64,000 bases of DNA from Cetobacterium sp. 2A (GCF_014250685.1 NZ_JACFAJ010000001.1:62001-126000), one strand, 5' to 3'; positions 47,363-55,816 are shown, counted from the first letter of the stretch. A program made the numbers and translations. The notes: generated from the letters alone by a model not told the origin.

Positions 47363-47446
47363 AATTTATCACCCATCTAATTTATTGTATATTTGACCAA
47401 TTATATCTTTAATAGAATTATTTGTAAAATTATTTTATTTTTATTG

Positions 47447-47475
47447 TTGACATTTTTTTTTTGTTGTGATACTAT
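47447..47475 (+). promoter_or_regulatory. Promoter of the four-gene tRNA cluster
   Basis: TTGACA, a 17-base T-rich spacer and TACTAT. It matches the promoter of the other tRNA cluster (51645-51673) in both hexamers, spacing and the TGA before the -10. Confidence 0.7.
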
Positions 47476-47510
47476 AATTAAGTAGTCAGACAGTAGTTTG
47501 ATTAATCCGT

Positions 47511-47587
47511 CGGAATATAGCGCAGTCCGGTAGCGCACCTGCCTTGGGAGCAGGGGGCCGCAAGTTCGAATCTTGCTATTCCGACCA
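47511..47587 (+). tRNA. tRNA-Pro (TGG)
   Basis: A complete cloverleaf: the acceptor CGGAATA pairs with TATTCCG, the anticodon loop is CTTGGGA with anticodon TGG, the T-loop is GTTCGAATC, and the CCA end is encoded. It is the first of four tandem tRNAs. Confidence 0.95.
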
Positions 47588-47590
47588 TTT

Positions 47591-47666
47591 AGGTCAATGG
47601 CTCAATTGGTAGAGCATCGGTCTCCAAAACCGAGGGTTGCGGGTTCGAGTCCCTCTTGACCTGCCA
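47591..47666 (+). tRNA. tRNA-Trp (CCA)
   Basis: The acceptor AGGTCAA pairs with TTGACCT. The anticodon stem CGGTT/AACCG-like carries TCTCCAAAA with anticodon CCA. The T-loop is GTTCGAGTC and the CCA end is encoded. Total 76 bases. Confidence 0.95.
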
Positions 47667-47674
47667 TATATAAC

Positions 47675-47751
47675 GCCTAGATAGCTCAGTTGGCTAGAGC
47701 ATTCGGTTCATACCCGAACGGTCGAAGGTTCGAATCCTTTTCTAGGCACCA
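47675..47751 (+). tRNA. tRNA with CAT anticodon (elongator Met or Ile2)
   Basis: The acceptor GCCTAGA pairs perfectly with TCTAGGC, so the C1-A72 mismatch of initiator tRNA is absent, and the anticodon stem lacks the three G-C pairs of an initiator. Anticodon CAT in loop TTCATAC. Elongator Met and lysidine-modified Ile cannot be separated by eye. CCA is encoded. Confidence 0.9.
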
Positions 47752-47756
47752 AATTT

Positions 47757-47839
47757 GCGAGGGTGGCGGAATGGCAGACGCACCAGACTTAGGATCTGGC
47801 GTCTTTGACGTGAGGGTTCAAGTCCCTCTTCTCGCACCA
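47757..47839 (+). tRNA. tRNA-Leu (TAG)
   Basis: A long-variable-arm (class II) tRNA of 83 bases. The acceptor GCGAGGG pairs with CTTCTCGC-type sequence, the anticodon TAG lies in ACTTAGGAT, the T-loop is GTTCAAGTC, and CCA is encoded. Confidence 0.93.
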
Positions 47840-47857
47840 AAATAATCAAATAAAAAT

Positions 47858-47887
47858 TAGAGGAGTATAATGCTCCTCATTTTTTTA
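47858..47887 (+). terminator. Terminator of the tRNA cluster
   Basis: GAGGAG and CTCCTC form a short GC-containing hairpin followed by seven T. It ends the tRNA transcript before the glycyl-radical enzyme gene. Confidence 0.7.
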
Positions 47888-47911
47888 TTACTATAATATG
47901 GGGTGAGATTT

Positions 47912-49402
47912 ATGAATGATGTTTTAAACATAATCAAAAATTCAAAAATTACTTTTGAACAAAAAGTCGTTTCTCTTGCAAGATATGCAGAAAATAGTAT
48001 TGAAGTTTTAAATGTAAGTGATTATATTAAAAAATTTAAACAAGATGGTATCGTTTGCGATTTATTTGAAGGTAACGCTCCTTATAGACCTAGATACATT
48101 GTTCCCGACTATGAAAAATTCATGAAAAATGGAAGTTCTTTTTTAAATATTCAACCAGCTACCAATTTATGGGAAGCTATTCATAATTTACTAATATTTT
48201 ACAAACATGTTCCATCTATAACAACTATGCCAGTTTATCTAGGAAATATCGATTATCTTCTAAATCCATATACAAAAGATAATGACGAGTCTTATTTGGC
48301 TATCAAGCTATTTCTAAAGCATATAGACTCTACTATTACAGATTCATTCTGTCACGCTAATATTGGTCCAGTTGATACGGTTGCCGGAAGACTTATACTA
48401 AAAGCTATGAGAGAACTACAACTTCCAACACCTAATCTAACTATCAAATATGATGACACAACATCTGATGAGTTTTCTATAGATGCTATTCAAACAGCTC
48501 TTGTTACTTCTAAACCAAGTTTTGCTAACAACAATATGTTTTCAAAAGATTTTTCTGGAGAATACGGAATCGTTAGTTGCTACAATGGTTTAAAAGTTGG
48601 TGGGGGAGCTAATACTCTAGTGAGAATTAGACTTGGTAAACTTTCAAAATTAGCTAGCTGTCCAGAAGTATTTTTAAATGAAGTTTTACCTGAAGCTGCA
48701 AAAGAAACTTTAAAATATATAGATGAAAGATCTAAATTTATAATAGAAGAAAGTGGATTCTATTCTAGTAATTTCTTGGTAAAAGAAGGATTCTTAGAAA
48801 AAGATAAGTTCACTGGCTTATTTGGGATTGTAGGTTTAGCAGAGTGTGTAAATAATCTTTTAAATGCAACAGATAAGAATGAAAGATTTGGTCACAACGA
48901 AAAAGCAAATAGTTTGGGTCTTCAAATCGTACAAAAACTAAATGAAATTATCAAGGAACATAAATCACCATATGCTGGAGATTTCTTCGATAACAATCAT
49001 CTTTTCCATTCTCAAGTTGGTATTGAAACTGACGAAAATGAAAGCCCAGGATGTAGAATACCAGTAAATGAAGAACCTGAACTTTATGACCATATAGTAC
49101 AATCTTCTAAATTCCACGAATATTTCCCAAGTGGAATAGGGGATATCTTTGTTTTTGATGAAACTTTCAAAAAAAATCCTGATGCTATACTAGATATCAT
49201 TAAAGGAAGCTTCTCACAAAATATGAGATTTTTCTCACTTTACGGAAGTGATTGTGACGTTATAAGAGTTACTGGATATCTTGTTAAAAAGTCTGAAATG
49301 ATGAAGTTAGATAAGGGAGAGGTTGTTCTTCGTGATACAACTGCTCTTGGAAAAGGAGCTAGAGACAATGGAAAAGCTCTTGATAGAAAACTTAGAAAAT
49401 AA
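47912..49402 (+). CDS. yjjI: YjjI-family glycyl-radical enzyme
   Basis: A glycyl-radical enzyme of unknown reaction, 496 residues from the chosen ATG. The radical site is the C-terminal VIRVTGYLV with Gly455, followed by the YjjI-type RDTTALGKGAR tail. Candidate thiyl cysteines are in DSFCHANIG and GIVSCYNGL. It is not an anaerobic ribonucleotide reductase: there is no ATP-cone and no C-terminal zinc cysteines. The ATG at 47912 follows GGGGTGA; the in-frame GTG at 47903 lies within that site. Its activase is encoded next, overlapping by 35 bases. It works only without oxygen (family knowledge). Confidence 0.88.
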   Translation: MNDVLNIIKNSKITFEQKVVSLARYAENSIEVLNVSDYIKKFKQDGIVCDLFEGNAPYRPRYIVPDYEKFMKNGSSFLNIQPATNLWEAIHNLLIFYKHVPSITTMPVYLGNIDYLLNPYTKDNDESYLAIKLFLKHIDSTITDSFCHANIGPVDTVAGRLILKAMRELQLPTPNLTIKYDDTTSDEFSIDAIQTALVTSKPSFANNNMFSKDFSGEYGIVSCYNGLKVGGGANTLVRIRLGKLSKLASCPEVFLNEVLPEAAKETLKYIDERSKFIIEESGFYSSNFLVKEGFLEKDKFTGLFGIVGLAECVNNLLNATDKNERFGHNEKANSLGLQIVQKLNEIIKEHKSPYAGDFFDNNHLFHSQVGIETDENESPGCRIPVNEEPELYDHIVQSSKFHEYFPSGIGDIFVFDETFKKNPDAILDIIKGSFSQNMRFFSLYGSDCDVIRVTGYLVKKSEMMKLDKGEVVLRDTTALGKGARDNGKALDRKLRK

Positions 49403-50129
49403 TACGGAAGATAAAATAGCTGTAGTTAATAAAATTATAAAATTTTCAAATGTAGATGGACCTGGTAATAGAATAGCTATATTTTTCCAAGGGTGCAATA
49501 TAGATTGTGCTTATTGTCATAACCCAGAAACGATTTCTATCGGCTCTAATGAATATACTAAAAATTATTCAGTTACATCTCTTCTTGAAGAAGTTGAAAA
49601 AGTTAAACACTTTATAAAAGGCGTTACTGTAAGTGGTGGAGAATGTTCATTACAATACCAATTTATCAGTAATTTCTTTAAAAATATAAAATTAAAATAT
49701 CCAAATCTTACTTGCTTTGTAGATACAAATGGAACTCTTGATTTATCAAAAGATCTATTCAGAGATTTTATAAAATATACGGATTATTTTATGCTTGATG
49801 TAAAAGCATGGAAAAGTGATGATCATATAAAACTCACTGGAATTAATAATGATAATATTTTAAAAAATTTATTATTTTTAAAAAATTCAAATAAATTATT
49901 TGAAGTAAGAACAGTTATAGTTCCAGGAGTTTTGGATAATGAAACAACCGTTGAAAAAGTTTCGGAAATCATATCTGATACAGAAATAAATTATAAACTT
50001 ATAAAATATAGATCTATAGGAGTTAGAGAAACAAAACTTGTTGGAATCAACTCACCAACTACACAATACATGGAAAACTTGAAAAAATTATCTTTAAGTT
50101 TTGGTATAAAAAATGTAGTTATTATATAA
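49368..50129 (+). CDS. yjjW: YjjW-type radical-SAM activase
   Basis: A radical-SAM glycyl-radical-activating enzyme of 253 residues that should install the radical on the YjjI protein. The iron-sulfur/SAM motif is GCNIDCAYC (Cys43, 47, 50), preceded by SNVDGPGNRIAIFFQG. GVTVSGGECSLQ and FVDTNGTLD complete the core. The extra 8-cysteine ferredoxin insert of E. coli YjjW is missing, so this is a compact form. The ATG at 49368 follows AAAGGAG and lies inside yjjI; the earlier TTG at 49323 is rejected. Confidence 0.87.
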   Translation: MEKLLIENLENNTEDKIAVVNKIIKFSNVDGPGNRIAIFFQGCNIDCAYCHNPETISIGSNEYTKNYSVTSLLEEVEKVKHFIKGVTVSGGECSLQYQFISNFFKNIKLKYPNLTCFVDTNGTLDLSKDLFRDFIKYTDYFMLDVKAWKSDDHIKLTGINNDNILKNLLFLKNSNKLFEVRTVIVPGVLDNETTVEKVSEIISDTEINYKLIKYRSIGVRETKLVGINSPTTQYMENLKKLSLSFGIKNVVII

Positions 50130-50130
50130 A

Positions 50131-50173
50131 GATATCCCTCTTTAGAATAAATTCTAGAGAGGGATATTTTTAT
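50131..50173. terminator. Bidirectional terminator
   Basis: A 17-base stem (ATATCCCTC...AGAAT with ATTCTAGAGAGGGATAT, one wobble) with T-runs. It serves yjjW and the convergent band-7 gene. Confidence 0.78.
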
Positions 50174-50178
50174 TTTAT

Positions 50179-51084
50179 CTATTTAGTTTCTTTAAATATC
50201 GAACTAAAATTTACTAAATTTTGAATTTCTGAAGGGATTATTAACTTAGTTGATTGCCCATCTGCAACTTTTTCAAAAGTTTCCATTCCTTTTAAAGTTA
50301 GTACTTCCTTTGTTATCATAGCTTCATTTAAAGCTTTTATTCCTTCTGCTTTAGCTCTTTGAAGAGCTACTATAGCCTCTGATTCTGCTTCAGCACCTTT
50401 AATCGTAGCCTCTTTTTGACCATCAGCTCTTAATATAGTTGCTAACTTTTCTGCTTCGGCTCTTAATATTTCAGATTCTTTTTGTCCTTCTGCAACTAAA
50501 ATCGCTGATCTTTTTTGACCCTCTGCTATCAATATTGCTTCTCTTCTTTCTCTTTCAGCTTTCATCTGTCTTTCCATAGCTATTTGTATCTCTTTTGGAG
50601 GTAAAATATTTTTAAGTTCTACTCTATTTATCTTTATTCCCCATGGATCAGTTGCTTCGTCTAATACGGCTCTCATCTTTGTGTTAATAACATCTCTTGA
50701 AGTTAGAGTTGCATCTAATTCCATTTCACCTATTATATTTCTCAAAGTTGTCGCTGTTAGGTTTTCTATTGCACTTGTTGGATACTCTATTCCATATGCA
50801 TAAAGTTTTGGATCAACTATTTGAAAATAAACAACAGTATCAATTTGCATAGTAACATTATCTTTTGTAATTACAGGTTGTGGTGGGAAATCAAATATCT
50901 GTTCCTTTAAAGATACCTTTTTCGCTATTCTATCAACAAACGGAATCAAAACATTAATTCCAACACCCCATGTAGCTTTAAATGCACCTAGTCTTTCTAT
51001 TACATAGGCTTGAGATTGAGATACTATTCTTACATTTAAACATATTAAAACAATAATAATTAACAATAATCCAAAAATTAACAT
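50179..51084 (-). CDS. SPFH/band-7 membrane protein (QmcA/YbbK type)
   Basis: A stomatin-like protein of 301 residues. It has an N-terminal membrane anchor (LIFGLLLIIIVLICLNV), an SPFH domain from about 20-190 (QAYVIERLGAF, FPPQPVITKDNV, ATTLRNIIGEMELD), and a long charged Glu/Ala/Arg coiled coil with repeated AEGQK units (about 190-260). Members form membrane microdomain scaffolds and often pair with an NfeD protein, which is absent here. The ATG at 51084 follows AAGGAGGGG. It is monocistronic. Confidence 0.87.
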   Translation of the reverse strand: MLIFGLLLIIIVLICLNVRIVSQSQAYVIERLGAFKATWGVGINVLIPFVDRIAKKVSLKEQIFDFPPQPVITKDNVTMQIDTVVYFQIVDPKLYAYGIEYPTSAIENLTATTLRNIIGEMELDATLTSRDVINTKMRAVLDEATDPWGIKINRVELKNILPPKEIQIAMERQMKAERERREAILIAEGQKRSAILVAEGQKESEILRAEAEKLATILRADGQKEATIKGAEAESEAIVALQRAKAEGIKALNEAMITKEVLTLKGMETFEKVADGQSTKLIIPSEIQNLVNFSSIFKETK

Positions 51085-51130
51085 AACCCCTCCTTAAATG
51101 CTCATTTATAATTTATTATACCAAGTATAT

Positions 51131-51155
51131 AAAAAAAGACACTAAATAGTGTCTT
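51131..51155 (-). terminator. Terminator of the five-gene tRNA cluster
   Basis: On the minus strand AAGACACT and AGTGTCTT form a hairpin followed by T-runs, just after the tRNA-Thr gene. Confidence 0.72.
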
Positions 51156-51168
51156 AAAATTTCATAAG

Positions 51169-51244
<76 letters not shown>

Positions 51245-51246
51245 GG

Positions 51247-51331
51247 TGGTGGTGAGAGAAGGATTCGAACCTTCGAAGGCTGAGCCGTCAGATTTACAGT
51301 CTGATCCCTTTGGCCGCTCGGGAACCTCACC
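51247..51331 (-). tRNA. tRNA-Tyr (GTA)
   Basis: A class II tRNA with a long variable arm, 85 bases. The acceptor GGTGAGG pairs with TCTCACC, anticodon GTA lies in ACTGTAAAT, the T-loop is GTTCGAATC, and CCA is encoded. Confidence 0.95.
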
Positions 51332-51345
51332 AGTTTTAAATTTTT

Positions 51346-51420
51346 TGGTACCCCGTAGGGGAATCGAACCCCTGTTTATAGAGTGAAAATCTATTGTCCT
51401 AACCGTTGAACGAACGGGGC
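51346..51420 (-). tRNA. tRNA-Glu (TTC)
   Basis: The acceptor GCCCCGT pairs with ACGGGGT (G1-U72 wobble), anticodon TTC lies in ATTTTCACT, the T-loop is GTTCGATTC, and CCA is encoded. Confidence 0.94.
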
Positions 51421-51425
51421 ATTTT

Positions 51426-51501
51426 TGGAGCGGGAAACGAGGATCGAACTCGCGACATTCAGCTTGGAAGGCTGACGCTCTACCATCTGAGCTATTCCCG
51501 C
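51426..51501 (-). tRNA. tRNA-Gly (TCC)
   Basis: The acceptor GCGGGAA pairs with TTCCCGC, anticodon TCC lies in the loop CTTCCAA closed by TCAGC/GCTGA, the T-loop is GTTCGATCC, and CCA is encoded. Confidence 0.94.
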
Positions 51502-51508
51502 ATAAATA

Positions 51509-51595
51509 TGGTGCCTGGGGCCGGAATCGAACCGGCACGGTGTAACCACCACGGGATTTTAAGTCCCGTGCGTCTACCTATTCCGCCACCCAGGC
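51509..51595 (-). tRNA. tRNA-Leu (TAA)
   Basis: A class II tRNA of 87 bases with a long variable arm. The acceptor GCCTGGG pairs with CCCAGGC, anticodon TAA lies in ACTTAAAAT, and CCA is encoded. It is the first tRNA transcribed in this cluster. Confidence 0.95.
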
Positions 51596-51644
51596 AGTTG
51601 TTACTGCCGTCTTGCTTCGCTTGCCGCGTCGCATCAACAAAATA

Positions 51645-51673
51645 ATAGTATCATAGGCTCCAAAAAATGTCAA
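51645..51673 (-). promoter_or_regulatory. Promoter of the five-gene tRNA cluster
   Basis: On the minus strand TTGACA (51673-51668), a 17-base spacer and TACTAT (51650-51645). About 50 bases of GC-rich leader follow before tRNA-Leu. The hexamers equal those of the other tRNA cluster. Confidence 0.72.
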
Positions 51674-51785
51674 CGCTTTTTTTTATTTTTTATTTTTTTC
51701 TTTTATTTTTTAAAATATTGTTTACAACTTTTCACTTTGCAGTTACAATTAATCTAATTTCTCATTAACTAAAAGGAGCTTTAAA

Positions 51786-52556
51786 ATGTCAAATAATTCT
51801 AACGATCAGTTGATTCTTAAAATAGCGTGTTTTGCAGGTAGAATAGTTTTAGAAAATGGTGGAGAAGTTTATAGAGTAGAAGATGTCGTTGTAAAAATAG
51901 GTAAATTCTATGGTCTAAAAATAGAATGTTTTTCTGCTCTTACTTGTATAATGGCATCCGGTACTAATAAAGATGGAGAAATTTCTTCTTTGATTCAAAG
52001 AATAACTTCAAGACAAACAAATCTTAATAAAATTTATATATTAAATAATATATTAAGAAACATGGATAAATATTCTCTAGGAGACTTAGAAAAAGAACTT
52101 ATAAAAGTTTATAATGAAACTCCTCCAAATTTTAGACAAAGTTTCATTGGATATTCTCTTGGAGCAGCATCTTTTGTTTTTCTTTTCAAAGGAAGCTTCA
52201 ATGACTTTATTCCAGCATTTATATCAGGAGCTCTAATTTCTATATTTGAACATTTTTCTTCACCTTTAAAACTAAATAATTTTTTTATAAATATAGTCGG
52301 CGGTGCTATTTGTTCAATAGTATCTTATATGTTCTTCTATTTATCTCTTATCAATAATGTTTCAATTAGTATAATCTCAGCTCTTATGCTATTAGTTCCA
52401 GGAGTTGCTTTTATTAATTCAATTAGAGACATTATAGCTGGAGATTTAGTTTCAGGTTTATCAAGAATGACAGAAGTTGTAATGATTGGAATTGCTCTTG
52501 CTGTAGGAGCGGGAATATCTCTTAAACTTCTTATGATGCTAGGGGGAGGAATATAA
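51786..52556 (+). CDS. ThrE-type threonine/serine exporter, N-terminal (ThrP/DUF1212) subunit
   Basis: A 256-residue membrane protein matching the N-terminal half of the ThrE exporter. The soluble start (ILENGGEVYRVEDVV-like segment, residues 20-35, and ECFSALTCIMASG) is typical of DUF1212. About five helices follow, including LMLLVPGVAFINSIRDIIAGD. In many bacteria the exporter is split into two genes, as here. The partner starts three bases downstream. The ATG follows AAAGGAG. It probably exports small amino acids or related compounds; the substrate is not proven. Confidence 0.83.
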   Translation: MSNNSNDQLILKIACFAGRIVLENGGEVYRVEDVVVKIGKFYGLKIECFSALTCIMASGTNKDGEISSLIQRITSRQTNLNKIYILNNILRNMDKYSLGDLEKELIKVYNETPPNFRQSFIGYSLGAASFVFLFKGSFNDFIPAFISGALISIFEHFSSPLKLNNFFINIVGGAICSIVSYMFFYLSLINNVSISIISALMLLVPGVAFINSIRDIIAGDLVSGLSRMTEVVMIGIALAVGAGISLKLLMMLGGGI

Positions 52557-52559
52557 TAA

Positions 52560-52994
52560 ATGCTTACAGAAATTTTTTTTGCTATAGTTGTTACATATAG
52601 CTTTGGATTGATTTTTAACGTAAAAGGTAACCTTTTACTTTTCTCAAGTTTTGGTGGTGGAATTGGATGGTTTTTCTATTTATTGAGTTTAAAATATAAC
52701 TTTGCTATTTCAACTTCTTATTTTATAGCTACAACATCTATTGCACTTTACTCAGAACTTGTAGCAAGGAAGATTAAAGTTCCTGTAACAACTCTATTAA
52801 TTGCAGCTCTCATCCCACTAGCACCTGGTGGTGGAGTATACTATACAATGTTCTATCTTATACAAGATAGATACCAAGAATCGTTACTTAAAGCTGTTGA
52901 AACCTTTATAATTGCTGGTTCTATGGCTCTTGGAATCTTAATAGTTTCAACTATATTTAGATCATATTACATTATAAATAGAAAGGTTAAATAA
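52560..52994 (+). CDS. ThrE-type exporter, C-terminal (DUF3815) subunit
   Basis: A 144-residue membrane protein with four to five helices, matching the second half of ThrE (ThrE_2/DUF3815). Seen: SFGGGIGWFFYLLSLKY and the conserved LIPLAPGGGVYYTMFYLI. It forms one transporter with the preceding protein. The ribosome site AGGGGGAGG lies in the end of the upstream gene. Confidence 0.83.
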   Translation: MLTEIFFAIVVTYSFGLIFNVKGNLLLFSSFGGGIGWFFYLLSLKYNFAISTSYFIATTSIALYSELVARKIKVPVTTLLIAALIPLAPGGGVYYTMFYLIQDRYQESLLKAVETFIIAGSMALGILIVSTIFRSYYIINRKVK

Positions 52995-52996
52995 TT

Positions 52997-53713
52997 ATGA
53001 AAATAAATATTTGTATGGAAGCACCTGTTGATATCATAGTAAATGAAAAAAAATTAGCTACCTTTATGTGTACTCCAAAAGACTTAGAAGATTTAGCAAT
53101 TGGACATCTTTATTCAAGAGACATGCTAAAAAATATTGATGATTTTATTTCAGCAACTTCTTGTGAATCTAATCGTAGGCTTTTAATTCTAACTAAATCT
53201 CAAGAAACAAAACCACTTTTTAATATTTCAAATGTAATTTTAAGTGGTTGTGGAAATGGCTCTATTTTCAATGAAGATATTCTTGAAAAAGAAAGCTTAA
53301 ATATAAAATATTCAAAAAAAATAGATGTTATAAAAGAAGCCTTTTTAGTTATGCAAAAACAATCAGTTATGTATAACACTATGGGTGGAATGCACTGCTC
53401 AGCAATTTTTGATGATAAAGATAACATCTTTGTCAGAGAAGATATTGGCAGACATAATGCCGTTGATAAAGTTATTGGAGCGGCTTTAAAAGAAAGAGTT
53501 AATCTAGAAAATTCTATAATAATGACTTCAGGTCGTATTTCATTAGATATGGTTTTAAAAGCTGCTGGAGCTAGAATACCAATTATAGTATCTCTTAGTA
53601 TTGCAAGTGATTTAGCTATTGAAGTTGCTACTAAGTTAGGAATTTGTTTAATAGGAAGAGTTAAATATCCTAATCCAATCGTATATAATGACTTTCTAGG
53701 TGGAATTATATAA
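52997..53713 (+). CDS. fdhD: FdhD sulfurtransferase for formate dehydrogenase maturation
   Basis: FdhD passes sulfur from IscS to the molybdenum/tungsten cofactor of formate dehydrogenase. The protein has 238 residues. Seen: PKDLEDLAIGHLYSRDM, the reactive-cysteine loop LSGCGNGSIF, YNTMGGMHCSAIF, VREDIGRHNAVDKVIG and TSGRISLDMVLKAAGARIPI. The loop has one cysteine rather than the CxxC of E. coli. It lies two bases after the ThrE partner and directly before the tungstate transporter, a sensible functional pairing. No formate dehydrogenase gene is in the window. Confidence 0.9.
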   Translation: MKINICMEAPVDIIVNEKKLATFMCTPKDLEDLAIGHLYSRDMLKNIDDFISATSCESNRRLLILTKSQETKPLFNISNVILSGCGNGSIFNEDILEKESLNIKYSKKIDVIKEAFLVMQKQSVMYNTMGGMHCSAIFDDKDNIFVREDIGRHNAVDKVIGAALKERVNLENSIIMTSGRISLDMVLKAAGARIPIIVSLSIASDLAIEVATKLGICLIGRVKYPNPIVYNDFLGGII

Positions 53714-53740
53714 ATAAAAAATTTAACAGGGGGATTTATT

Positions 53741-54532
53741 TTGAACAAAATATTATTATTTATGGGGGCTCTTACTTTTTCTCTAACATCTTTTTCTGGT
53801 GAAATATTGATGGGGACTACTACTTCTCTTGATGATACTGGATTTTTAAAAGTTGTATCAGAGAAATTAAAAGCAAAAACTGGCGTTGAGTTAAAGTACT
53901 TAAGTAGAGGGACTGGAGAAGCTCTAGAGCTTGGAAAAAGAGGAGATGTAGATATATTATTTACACATGACAAAGCAAGAGAAGAAAAATTTATTAAAGA
54001 TGGATTTGGTACTAAAAGACACGAAATGATGTATAACTATTTTATGATTGTTACTGCTAATGATAATGATAACTCTAATTTCCCGAAAGATTTAAATTCT
54101 GTTATGAAAAAAATCTCTGATGAAAATTTAGTTTTCCTTTCAAGAGGTGATAAATCAGGGACTCATTCAAAAGAACTTGCTATTTGGAAAGCAGTTGGAA
54201 TAACTCCTAAATTTGAAAATTATAAAGAAACAGGAGTTGGAATGGCAAAAACATTAAATATAACTTCTGAACTTAAAGGTTATACTGTTTCTGACTATGG
54301 AACTTTTGAAACTTTAAAAAATAAATTTGGTCTTAAAAATATAGAATTAAACGATAAAACTGAGTTGAAAAATACTTACGCTATTGTAGAACTTTCAAAA
54401 ACAGAAAAATCTAAAGAAAAAGATATACAAACTTTTATTGAGTTTATGAATTCACCTGAGATGGATGAAGTTATTAAGACTTACGGAAAGGATACTCTAG
54501 GGACTAACTTATTCTTTAGAGAAAATAACTAA
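53741..54532 (+). CDS. tupA: Tungstate ABC transporter, substrate-binding protein
   Basis: A periplasmic tungstate-binding protein of 263 residues with a short signal peptide (1-19, MNKILLFMGALTFSLTSFS). Seen: the oxyanion-binding MGTTTSLDDTGFL, SRGTGEALELGKRGDVDILF, FTHDKAREE, MMYNYFMIV and SRGDKSGTHSKE, all family signatures. Translation starts at TTG (53741) after AGGGGGA. It is the first of tupABC. Tungstate rather than molybdate specificity is from family similarity. Confidence 0.9.
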   Translation: MNKILLFMGALTFSLTSFSGEILMGTTTSLDDTGFLKVVSEKLKAKTGVELKYLSRGTGEALELGKRGDVDILFTHDKAREEKFIKDGFGTKRHEMMYNYFMIVTANDNDNSNFPKDLNSVMKKISDENLVFLSRGDKSGTHSKELAIWKAVGITPKFENYKETGVGMAKTLNITSELKGYTVSDYGTFETLKNKFGLKNIELNDKTELKNTYAIVELSKTEKSKEKDIQTFIEFMNSPEMDEVIKTYGKDTLGTNLFFRENN

Positions 54533-55156
54533 ATGGAAATTCTCCAAATTGTAGTTCTTTCTCTTGTGGTAAGTTCTACTGCAACTCTATTTAGTTTTTT
54601 AATTGGATTTTTTTTAAGTTTATTTATTTTTTTAAAAAATTTCATTTTAAAAAAATGGTTAATAAATTTTCTAAATGCCTTAACAGGAGTACCAACAGTT
54701 ATTTTTGGTTTATGTGTTCTTCTTTTACTTTCTAGAAAAGGACCTTTTGGAAGTTTAAAGCTTCTTTTTACTCCAACAGCTATAATTATAGCTCAATTTT
54801 TCTTGCTACTTCCATTAGTTATTACACTGTCTTTAGACGTATTTAATGGTGAGGGGAAAAAAATATTAGAAACTTGTAAAATTTTACAAATACCTAAAAA
54901 TAAAATTGCTAAAATTTTCCTCAAGGAACTTATAAAACCTCTTGTCTGTATCTTTTTAATTGCCTTTTCTAGGGCAATTTCAGAAGTTGGTGCAGTTTCA
55001 CTAGTTGGTGGAAACATAAAGGGGCATACGCGGGTTATGACGACTTATATAGCTCTTTCAACTTCAATGGGGAATTATGATACTTCAATAATAATAGCTT
55101 TAATACTTTTCGTTATATCTTTTTTAATAAATTATTTACTAAGAAGAAAGGCATAA
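54533..55156 (+). CDS. tupB: Tungstate ABC transporter, permease
   Basis: A 207-residue permease with about five helices. Seen: NALTGVPTVIFGLCVLLLLS and the EAA-type loop AFSRAISEVGAVSLVGGNIKG, the classic TupB/ModB-like sequence. It starts directly after the tupA stop codon. Confidence 0.9.
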   Translation: MEILQIVVLSLVVSSTATLFSFLIGFFLSLFIFLKNFILKKWLINFLNALTGVPTVIFGLCVLLLLSRKGPFGSLKLLFTPTAIIIAQFFLLLPLVITLSLDVFNGEGKKILETCKILQIPKNKIAKIFLKELIKPLVCIFLIAFSRAISEVGAVSLVGGNIKGHTRVMTTYIALSTSMGNYDTSIIIALILFVISFLINYLLRRKA

Positions 55157-55157
55157 T

Positions 55158-55760
55158 ATGTTAATTATTAAAAATTTAAAAAAATCATTTAATAACAGAA
55201 TAATTTTAGATATTCCACTTCTTACTTTTGAAAGAGGAAAAATCTATACAATTGTAGGAAATAATGGAGCTGGAAAATCAACATTTCTTAGAATTTTATA
55301 TGGTTTGGAAGATTTTGATGAAGGAGAATTTTTTTTAGATGGGGAAATATTGAAAGATGAAAATAGATTTCAAAAAATTATATTTAATCCACAAACCCCA
55401 CTTTTCTTTAAAGGTACTGTTGAGTATAACCTTAGAGAACCATTTAAATTAAGAAATCTTCCTTTTCCTGAAGAAAAAACAAATGAATTATTAAATGAAT
55501 TTGGATTAGAAAAATTAAGATACTCAGATATAGAGACTTTGTCTGGTGGTGAAAAAGCTAAAGTTCAATTCGTAAGAACACTTTTATACGATAGAGATTA
55601 TTTACTTCTAGATGAACCTACGGCTAGTACTGATAAGGAAACTACACAAACTATTGAAAAATTCATATTAAATTGTAAAAAATTAAATAAAACTGTAATT
55701 ATGATTACACATAGCTTTTATCAAAACGAAAAAATAAGTGATTTAACAATTACAATCTAA
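55158..55760 (+). CDS. tupC: Tungstate ABC transporter, ATP-binding protein
   Basis: A compact 200-residue ABC ATPase without the ModC-type C-terminal regulatory domain. Seen: Walker A GNNGAGKST, Q-loop FNPQTPLFF, signature LSGGEKAKVQ, Walker B YLLLDEPTA and the switch MITHSF. It starts two bases after tupB and completes the importer. Confidence 0.9.
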   Translation: MLIIKNLKKSFNNRIILDIPLLTFERGKIYTIVGNNGAGKSTFLRILYGLEDFDEGEFFLDGEILKDENRFQKIIFNPQTPLFFKGTVEYNLREPFKLRNLPFPEEKTNELLNEFGLEKLRYSDIETLSGGEKAKVQFVRTLLYDRDYLLLDEPTASTDKETTQTIEKFILNCKKLNKTVIMITHSFYQNEKISDLTITI

Positions 55761-55773
55761 ATAATATACAGCA

Positions 55774-55812
55774 CAAAAGGTTATTGTTTCCAATAACCTT
55801 TTGTTTTTTTTA
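55774..55812. terminator. Bidirectional terminator
   Basis: A perfect 13-base stem (CAAAAGGTTATTG with CAATAACCTTTTG) with a TTTC loop and T-runs on both strands. It serves tupABC and the convergent amino-acid transporter operon. Confidence 0.82.
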
Positions 55813-55816
55813 TATT

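Noticed and set aside
47675-47751. Initiator tRNA-fMet
   Set aside because: The first base pair is G-C rather than the C-A mismatch, and the anticodon stem lacks three G-C pairs.
47912-49402. Anaerobic ribonucleotide reductase (NrdD)
   Set aside because: No ATP-cone and no C-terminal zinc cysteines; the RVTGY and RDTTALG tail plus the adjacent YjjW activase indicate YjjI.
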